Assembly: GCA_002774445.1 (NCBI GenBank)
Contig: PEYI01000042.1
Span: forward strand, 1-62,299
Direction: 5' to 3'
Source of the DNA: Candidatus Omnitrophica bacterium CG08_land_8_20_14_0_20_41_16
GTDB taxonomy: Bacteria > Omnitrophota > Gorgyraeia > Gygaellales > Profunditerraquicolaceae
DNA length: 62,299 nt
Position 1 is the first letter of the stretch, and every line of letters starts with the position of its first letter. Below the pieces are notes generated by a model. It had not been told where the DNA came from, did no database searches, and saw nothing but the letters and a program-made list of their open reading frames with translations. Positions 52,158 through 57,804 of this stretch are shown one piece after another. The translations under genes were made by a program, and so were the position numbers.

Positions 52158-52387
52158 AATGAATCTGGCGTTTATGTGAGCGAATGAAGGTTTTAGCCAA
52201 AGCAGCTTGAGTATTTTCGGGTATCCCAAGGCCGTCCGAAAGGACGGCAATCTTGGGATGGCGATGCTGTCTGAGCGCCGAGGTAGAGACCGAGGCGCGA
52301 GTTCAGCAGCCACCGAAAATACGAAAGACCTTTGGCGTCCGCCGCAGGCGGAAAACCGACCTGAGCGAACAAAACGACAGATTCATT
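52158..52387 (+). ncRNA. Candidate structured RNA, copy 2
   Basis: This 230-nt unit has the same closing ends as copy 1 and the same tail AAAAAGAACGAC. Stems: TATTTTCGG (52212-52220) with CCGAAAATA (52313-52321); ATCCCAAG with CTTGGGAT; GCCGTCC-GAAA-GGACGGC; GCTG/CAGC, CTGA/TCAG and GCGCC/GGCGC stacked around a GAGG...CCGA element that could form tandem sheared G-A pairs; TCCGCC-GCA-GGCGGA near the 3' end. Many stem changes relative to copy 1 are compensated. Confidence 0.62.
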
Positions 52388-52444
52388 AAAAAGAACGACG
52401 AAAGATTTCAGCACGCGAGCAATATCCCAAAGAGCAAAATCTGA

Positions 52445-52471
52445 GGGACAGTCCCCTACGGGGACAGTCCC
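52445..52471. repeat. 27-bp GGGACAGTCCCC palindrome
   Basis: GGGACAGTCCCC, TAC, GGGGACAGTCCC: same 12-3-12 form as the aroC copy. The rest of the gap 51728-52574 holds the two RNA copies and the start of repeat E2; I see no protein gene in it. Confidence 0.75.
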
Positions 52472-52515
52472 TGTAAGTGCCTGCAATTTATTTCGCCGGC
52501 TTGTCTTCTTTATTC

Positions 52516-52596
52516 TGGTATAGGAAAGTATAAAATACTTTCCTATACCACTGCGAAAATCTCTAGAAGTTATTTTACTTTTCCGAGATTTTCTTG
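52516..52596 (+). repeat. Family E repeat, copy 2
   Basis: It starts TGGTATAGGAAAGTATAAAA and contains the TACTTTCCTATACC arm and CTGCGAAAATC. It ends GATTTTCTTG. It overlaps the 3' end of the SPFH gene and supplies its last residues (KKISEK) and stop codon. Confidence 0.82.
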
Positions 52597-53444
52597 TTTA
52601 TCGGCAAAAAACCTGCCATTTCGCCGATAACATTAACTAACTCAGTATTGGCCGGAATAACAATTTTGGCGTTATTCACTAAAGACTTCTCGACCGCCTC
52701 AAGCTTTCTCAACACCTGAGCATTACCCACAAAATAATGTTCCGCTGCTTCATTGACTAATTTTATCGCCGCTGCTTCACCTTCTGCCTCTAAAATGCGC
52801 GCCTGCTTTATACCTTCGGCTTTCTTAATCTCCGCCCTCTTCTGGCCGTCAGCAACAGTCTCAGTGGCTGTCGCGTAATCAATCGCGGCAATCTTTTCAT
52901 TCTCTGCCTTAACTACCTTATTCATCGTTTCCTGAACATCTTTAGGAGGATCGATTTCTTTTAACTCCGTGCGGACAATCTCTAAGCCCCAGCTAGCAGT
53001 TTCCTCGCAAAGAGTTTTATGCAATTCAGCGTTAATCTTGCCTCTTTCGCTATTGGCAGATTTTAAAGTAAGCGTACCAATAATATTTCTTAATGTAGTG
53101 CGCGCTAAATTTACAATCTGCCACTGATAATTATTTACGTTATACTGACAGTTCTTAACATCAGCCTCATCAGCTTTTACTTTAAAATAAACCTGGGCAT
53201 CTACTTTAGCGTTTAAATTATCATTAGTAATAATTTCCTGCGGTTCGGCATCTACCATCTGCTCGGTTATATTAATCTGATAGATATTTTCAACTATAGG
53301 AAGTACCCAGTTAAATCCCGGGGTAGCGAAACGATGATATTTACCAAACCTTTCGATCAAGCCTCGATGCGTAGGCCGGACAATTTTAATACCCATAAAG
53401 AAAAAAACTACCGCTGCCACAATAACCAATGCCAAAATACTCAT
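52575..53444 (-). CDS. SPFH-domain (stomatin/prohibitin-like) membrane protein
   Basis: The 289-residue protein has an N-terminal membrane helix (SILALVIVAAVVFFFMGIKIV) and an SPFH domain (GLIERFGKYHRFATPGFNWVLPIVENIYQINITEQMVDAEPQEIIT). A long coiled-coil follows (KAENEKIAAIDYATATETVADGQKRAEIKKAEG), then a C-terminal ANTELVNVIGEMAGFLP. Such proteins form oligomeric rings in membrane microdomains. No NfeD partner is adjacent. ATG at 53444 is chosen; an upstream start would include repeat-derived cysteines. The C-terminus is encoded by repeat E2. Confidence 0.92.
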   Translation of the reverse strand: MSILALVIVAAVVFFFMGIKIVRPTHRGLIERFGKYHRFATPGFNWVLPIVENIYQINITEQMVDAEPQEIITNDNLNAKVDAQVYFKVKADEADVKNCQYNVNNYQWQIVNLARTTLRNIIGTLTLKSANSERGKINAELHKTLCEETASWGLEIVRTELKEIDPPKDVQETMNKVVKAENEKIAAIDYATATETVADGQKRAEIKKAEGIKQARILEAEGEAAAIKLVNEAAEHYFVGNAQVLRKLEAVEKSLVNNAKIVIPANTELVNVIGEMAGFLPINKKISEK

Positions 53445-53590
53445 ACCGCACCCCCTTGCACAGTAAGTGCACACCCCTCGCCCAATTGGATGGGCGAGTG
53501 TCCACTTTCTGCGTTACCGGCCTATCGCCGCAGTAGGCGGCGTACCCGCCATTCCAATATGGCGGGGTACATGTAAGGTAAGGCCGGGCG
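53445..53590 (-). repeat. Second cluster of hairpins with ATTGGA-type loops
   Basis: On the minus strand: CCCGCC-ATATTGGAAT-GGCGGG, CGCCGCC-TACT-GCGGCG, CTCGCCC-ATCCAATT-GGGCGAG and TGCAC-TTACT-GTGCA. As at 6418-6521, hairpins with an ATTGGA/TCCAAT loop alternate with hairpins having a TTCT/TACT loop, while stems vary. It fills the purM-SPFH gap. Confidence 0.55.
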
Positions 53591-54610
53591 CTATATTATT
53601 TGGACTTCTCTTTTGCCTTTTATAACTTCTCCGATAATCCATGACTTAAGTTTTAACTCCGCTAGTTTTGCGATTATTGCTTTTGCAGAGTTTGGCTCAA
53701 CAATCAAAACCATACCAATACCCATATTAAAGGTATGATACATTTCTTTATCTTTAATATTGCCTTTATTCTGAATCAAACGGAATATTTTGGGCACCAC
53801 CCAAGAACTTTTATCAAGGCGCGCATTGACATTTCGCGGCAAAATTCTGGCGATTTTATCGTAAAATGCGCCGCCGGTAATATGCGCGATCCCCGTAATA
53901 TCGTTCGCGAGTCCGCGAGTTCGCGAGTTCGCGAGCAAAGCCAAAACCGGTTTTACATAAATCCTAGTTGAAATAAGTAACTCTTTACTCATACGTTTTA
54001 TCTCGTTTTGCGAAAAAACTTTTCTTACCAAAGAATAACCGTTAGAGTGAATCCCGCTAGACTCTAAACCTATTACTAAATCCCCCGGTCTAATTTGACT
54101 TCCATCAATAATATTTTTGCGCTCAACTATACCTACGCAAAATCCGGCGATATCATATTCTCCACTTCTATACATCCCGGGCATCTGGGCGGTTTCTCCG
54201 CCAATCAAAGAACACCCAGATTGCCGGCAACCGGCATTTATGCCTTTAACCACATCTATCAGGACAGTTTCCTTAGCCTTACTAAAAGCAATATAATCTA
54301 AGAAAAATAGCGGCTCGGCTCCGGTACAAAGGATATCATTGACATTCATCGCCACCGCGTCAATACCAACAGTATCGTGCTTATTAGCTAACTGGGCAAT
54401 CTTTAACTTTGTCCCTACGCCGTCGCTTGAGGAAACCAAGACCGGCTCTTTATATTTATTTTTATCTAACTTAAAAAAACTACCGAATCCGCCGATATCC
54501 TTTAAAACTTCCTCGCGGAATGATTTTCTTACTAGCGGCTTTAATTTTGCCTTAAAAGCGCTCGCAGTAAAAATATCAACCCCCGATTTTTTATAAGTTA
54601 TCCTTCTCAT
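53591..54610 (-). CDS. purM: Phosphoribosylformylglycinamidine cyclo-ligase
   Basis: PurM closes FGAM to AIR with ATP. The 339-residue protein has YKKSGVDIFTASAF, SSDGVGTKLKIAQ, DAVAMNVNDILCTGAEPLFFLDYIA, GGETAQMPGMY, GLESSGIHSNGYSLVRKVF and ITGIAHITGGAFYDKI. Residues ~225-236 (SRTRGLAND) are encoded by four tandem 8-bp words inserted just before the HITGG region. It is followed upstream by purF with a 9-bp gap. Confidence 0.96.
   Translation of the reverse strand: MRRITYKKSGVDIFTASAFKAKLKPLVRKSFREEVLKDIGGFGSFFKLDKNKYKEPVLVSSSDGVGTKLKIAQLANKHDTVGIDAVAMNVNDILCTGAEPLFFLDYIAFSKAKETVLIDVVKGINAGCRQSGCSLIGGETAQMPGMYRSGEYDIAGFCVGIVERKNIIDGSQIRPGDLVIGLESSGIHSNGYSLVRKVFSQNEIKRMSKELLISTRIYVKPVLALLANSRTRGLANDITGIAHITGGAFYDKIARILPRNVNARLDKSSWVVPKIFRLIQNKGNIKDKEMYHTFNMGIGMVLIVEPNSAKAIIAKLAELKLKSWIIGEVIKGKREVQII
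53904..53935. repeat. Tandem octamer (TTCGCGAG)x4 inside purM
   Basis: Four consecutive 8-bp words (one with a C for T) lie in the purM frame. The reverse complement CTCGCGAA is repeated four times in purQ at 56560-56591. Confidence 0.85.
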
Positions 54611-54619
54611 ATTCTAACC

Positions 54620-56062
54620 CTACCCCTTTAACTCCCCCTGCCCGCAGCAATGCGTCTCCAGCGAAAACTTACCCTGTCTCTTTTTAACCCTTACCGGATA
54701 TTTTCCCGTCCAACAGGCAGTGCAATAATTACCCTTAGGGGGCTTAAAACAATTAAGCATTCCATCCAAACTTAAATAACCTAAGCTGTCAACTTCAAGA
54801 TATTTCCGTATCTTATCAATAGAGGAATATTTATTGGCAATAAGCTCGCTGGATTTATGAAAATCAATACCATAGAAACACGGGAAACGGTGCGCCGGGC
54901 AAGATATTCTTAAATGCACCTCTCTTACCCCAGCCTTACGCAAGGAACGTATGCGGATCTTAGAAGTTGTCCCGCGCACAATTGAATCATCAACTACAAT
55001 TATTCGTTTATCTCTTAAAACATCTTTAAGCAGATTAAATTTTACCCGCACACCCAAATTCCGCAAATCCTGCTCCGGCTGAATAAAAGTCCTGCCCACA
55101 TAGTGATTACGGATAATTCCTAATTCTAATGGTATCCCTGATTCCTGAGAATAACCCATTGCCGCTGAAAATCCTGAATCCGGCACAGGCACGACAAAAT
55201 CCGCATCAACCGGATGTTCACGGGCTAACTGCGCCCCTAATTTACGCCTTACTAAATGCACAGTCTCGCCGAAGATAACCGAATCCGGACGCGAGAAATA
55301 AATATGTTCAAAAGCGCAAAAGGATAACTTATTAGAGCGGAGTCCTTTTGGTTTTATAGATTTAAGCTTAGCGCCATTAATAAAAACTACTTCTCCGGGT
55401 TCAATCTCGCGGATATACTGCGCTCCGGTTAAATCAAAGGCGCAGGTCTCGGAAGCCAAACACCAGGCATTCCTTAGTTTACCTAAAGATAGCGGCCTGA
55501 ACCCTAAAGGATCCCTTGCCCCAATCAAGGTATTATCCACCATCATCACCAAGGCATAGGCGCCCTTAACTCTTTTTAAGGCATAAATTAAACTTTCTTC
55601 CAGATTGCGCGACTTTGCCCTGGCCATAAGATGGATAATGATTTCCGAATCCGTAGTCGTCTGAAATATTGACCCTATTTTTTCAAGGTACTGCCGCAAT
55701 TCTAACGAATTAACTAAATTTCCGTTATGCGCAATGCAGACCGAGCCTTTAGTATAGTCAATTAAAAGCGGTTGCGCATTCTTTAAGACGCTCGAGCCAG
55801 TAGTAGAATAACGCACATGGCCTACGGCAATATCGCCCTTAAGCCCATGCAATACCCTTTCGTTAAAAACATCGCTCACCAATCCTATATCTTTATGAAT
55901 AGATAAAATGCCTTTATTGTTTGTAACTATCCCGCAAGCTTCTTCTCCCCTATGTTGGAGAGCATATAATCCCAGATACGTAAGCCAGCTGGCGTGTTTA
56001 TTGTTGGCAATACCAAATAACCCGCAATATTCTCTTGGTTCGTCGTTATCTATCTCTACCAT
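54620..56062 (-). CDS. purF: Amidophosphoribosyltransferase
   Basis: PurF makes phosphoribosylamine from PRPP and glutamine, committing flux to purines. The 480-residue protein has a short propeptide ending before the nucleophile in PREYCGLFGIA. Glutaminase motifs are GHVRYSTTGSS and AHNGNLVN; the PRPP loop is IIVVDDSIVRGTTSKIRI. C-terminal cysteines (YCTACWTGKYP, HRFPCFYG) match the iron-sulphur, propeptide-bearing Bacillus-type enzyme. Confidence 0.96.
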   Translation of the reverse strand: MVEIDNDEPREYCGLFGIANNKHASWLTYLGLYALQHRGEEACGIVTNNKGILSIHKDIGLVSDVFNERVLHGLKGDIAVGHVRYSTTGSSVLKNAQPLLIDYTKGSVCIAHNGNLVNSLELRQYLEKIGSIFQTTTDSEIIIHLMARAKSRNLEESLIYALKRVKGAYALVMMVDNTLIGARDPLGFRPLSLGKLRNAWCLASETCAFDLTGAQYIREIEPGEVVFINGAKLKSIKPKGLRSNKLSFCAFEHIYFSRPDSVIFGETVHLVRRKLGAQLAREHPVDADFVVPVPDSGFSAAMGYSQESGIPLELGIIRNHYVGRTFIQPEQDLRNLGVRVKFNLLKDVLRDKRIIVVDDSIVRGTTSKIRIRSLRKAGVREVHLRISCPAHRFPCFYGIDFHKSSELIANKYSSIDKIRKYLEVDSLGYLSLDGMLNCFKPPKGNYCTACWTGKYPVRVKKRQGKFSLETHCCGQGELKG

Positions 56063-56081
56063 CTAATACTCCCTTTTTTTA

Positions 56082-56160
56082 TGGTACAGGAAAGTATAAA
56101 ACACTTTCCTATACCACTGCGAAAATCGCTTAAAGTTATCGCCGAAGGCGATTTTCTTGA
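56082..56160 (+). repeat. Family E repeat, copy 3
   Basis: This ~79-bp copy lies between purQ and purF. It begins TGGTACAGGAAAGTATAAAA and ends GCGATTTTCTTGA. Outer TACAGGAA/TTCCTGTA (56085-56092, 56162-56169) adds a third pairing. It is almost identical to the reverse complement of copy 1. Confidence 0.85.
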
Positions 56161-56170
56161 ATTCCTGTAT

Positions 56171-56998
56171 CTAAAAATGTTTTTTAATATAGTCAACGCC
56201 GTTCTTAAATATCTGTAGGCCCACGCCAGATTTACCACGCACCTGTAAACCCGTGGTGCGGGGTTTGCTATCCTCCCACCTAGGATGCTGCCATAATTGA
56301 ATATGCCTTTCCGGATGAGGCATAAGCCCTAATATCCTGCCTGTTGTATCATAAATCCCGGCGATATTTTGGAGCGAACCATTGGGATTAGCCGGCCAAC
56401 CCGTGAGTCTGCCTAAGGCGTCACAATAACTAAAAACAACCTGCCCGTTCTTCTTGATCCGGGATAAAACTTTTTTATCTTTTACGATAAACTTTCCCTC
56501 TCCGTGTGCTACCGGAAGATAAATAATTTCAGGCAGGTTTTTTGTCCAGATACATTTAACTCGCGAACTCGCGAACTCGCGAACTCGCGAACTTAAATAC
56601 ACCCATCTATCCTCAAATTTGCCAGAATCATTGATAATAAGGCTCGCCTCCTGAATTAGCGAATCATTGCCCGGCAATAAACCACTCTTAACTAGTATCT
56701 GAAAACCATTGCATATACCAATAATAAGCTTGCCTTCTTGGATGAATTTCTTTAAATCAGCAGATAACTTGTATTTTAATTCATTGGCAAATATCTTGCC
56801 CGAGGCAATATCGTCTCCGTAACTAAATCCTCCGGGCAGGGCAAGTATATGATAGTTTGAGAGATTGACTTTGGCGCTGGCTAAATTATTTATATGCACT
56901 AATTCTGCGCTTGCCCCAACGAGAGAAAAGGCAAAAGCAGTTTCTTTGTCGCAATTCGTCCCGGCTGTCCTTAAAACGCATACCTTGATTTTCTTCAC
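56171..56998 (-). CDS. purQ: Phosphoribosylformylglycinamidine synthase glutaminase subunit
   Basis: PurQ supplies ammonia to the PurL synthetase. The 275-residue class I glutaminase has VCVLRTAGTNCDKETAFAF, LALPGGFSYGDDIASG, the nucleophile in IIGICNGFQILVKSG and the catalytic GLMPHPERHIQ. Two stretches look inserted: VREFASSRV (~136-146), from tandem octamers, and PRTTGLQVRGKSG near the C-terminus, from a palindromic CCCCGCACC...GGTGCGTGG sequence. Both keep the frame. Confidence 0.94.
   Translation of the reverse strand: MKKIKVCVLRTAGTNCDKETAFAFSLVGASAELVHINNLASAKVNLSNYHILALPGGFSYGDDIASGKIFANELKYKLSADLKKFIQEGKLIIGICNGFQILVKSGLLPGNDSLIQEASLIINDSGKFEDRWVYLSSRVREFASSRVKCIWTKNLPEIIYLPVAHGEGKFIVKDKKVLSRIKKNGQVVFSYCDALGRLTGWPANPNGSLQNIAGIYDTTGRILGLMPHPERHIQLWQHPRWEDSKPRTTGLQVRGKSGVGLQIFKNGVDYIKKHF
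56560..56591. repeat. Tandem octamer (CTCGCGAA)x4 inside purQ
   Basis: Four perfect 8-bp words are in frame in purQ. It is the same word as in purM but in inverted orientation 2.6 kb away. Confidence 0.88.
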
Positions 56999-57011
56999 TT
57001 GCTCTTCCTAT

Positions 57012-57138
57012 TTTGTAGCAGAGGTTTAAACCTCCGCTACAAATTTCTCACTTATAGGAGATTGCTGAAATATTCTAAAAATAGGCAGCAATCTCAGAGA
57101 GCGCTGATATAATTTTTAAGAATTTTTCAGCGCTCTCT
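57012..57138. repeat. Three consecutive hairpins between the LOG gene and purQ
   Basis: TTTGTAGCAGAGG/CCTCCGCTACAAA (57012-57043), GAGATTGCTG/CAGCAATCTC (57058-57095) and AGAGAGCGCTGA/TCAGCGCTCTCT (57096-57138) follow each other almost without spacers. The last includes the stop of the LOG-family gene. Read as RNA this is a three-stem structure upstream of purQ. Confidence 0.65.
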
Positions 57139-57804
57139 ATAGAATTTCTTGACAACATCTATCACTTCCTTGGGTTTATCTACCAAAGTAAATATATCCA
57201 GATCACTTTTACTGATATTGCCGTGCTTTAGCACAACTTTCCTTAGCCAAGCCAGAAGCCTTTCCCAATACCGGCTGTTAAACAAAATTACGGGAAATTT
57301 TAATATACGCTCAGTCTGAATTAGGTTAATTGCCTCAAAGAATTCATCCAGCGTGCCGTAGCCTCCGGGCAATATCACAAATGCCTTAGCATATTTTACA
57401 AACATAACTTTCCTGACAAAAAAATAACGGAAATTCAAAAGTATATCCACATATTTATTAGATTTTTGCTCATTGGGTATCTGGATGTTCAAACCGATGG
57501 ACTGGCCTTTTGCGCGCTTAGCCCCCTTATTCGCAGCCTCCATTATTCCAGGGCCGCCGCCGGTAATAACGGCATAACCTTCTTTAGAGAATAGCCAAGC
57601 TAACTCCTCGGTTAATTTATAGTATTTATTACCGGGGTTAGTGCGGCTTGAGCCAAATATAGAAACAGCTTTGCCTATTTTGGAGAGGACTTCAAAACCA
57701 TCTACAAATTCAGACATAATCCGAAATACCCTCCAAGGGTCTTCCCGGGTAAAATCTTCTTTATTAATTAAGTCGTCCAGCCGGTATATTTTTTTCTTTA
57801 CCAT
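57127..57804 (-). CDS. LOG-family protein (TIGR00730 type)
   Basis: The 225-residue Rossmann-fold protein has VSIFGSSRTNPGNKYY, AVITGGGPGIMEAANKGAKRAKGQSIGLNI and the signature ILPGGYGTLDEFFEAINLIQT (PGGxGTxxE). LOG enzymes hydrolyse cytokinin or purine nucleoside monophosphates to free base and ribose-5-P. Overlap with purL by 7 bp suggests a link to purine nucleotide turnover here. That link is inferred. ATG at 57804 is chosen over an upstream TTG. Confidence 0.9.
   Translation of the reverse strand: MVKKKIYRLDDLINKEDFTREDPWRVFRIMSEFVDGFEVLSKIGKAVSIFGSSRTNPGNKYYKLTEELAWLFSKEGYAVITGGGPGIMEAANKGAKRAKGQSIGLNIQIPNEQKSNKYVDILLNFRYFFVRKVMFVKYAKAFVILPGGYGTLDEFFEAINLIQTERILKFPVILFNSRYWERLLAWLRKVVLKHGNISKSDLDIFTLVDKPKEVIDVVKKFYRER

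Noticed and set aside
52068-52486. Overlapping open frames on both strands around structured-RNA copy 2
   Set aside because: They are mutually overlapping, have no ribosome-binding site and no recognisable family, and are explained by GC-rich palindromes.
53900-53940. CRISPR-like or frameshift-prone repeat in purM
   Set aside because: The units are only 8 bp, have no spacers and stay in frame; this is a tandem word, not an array.
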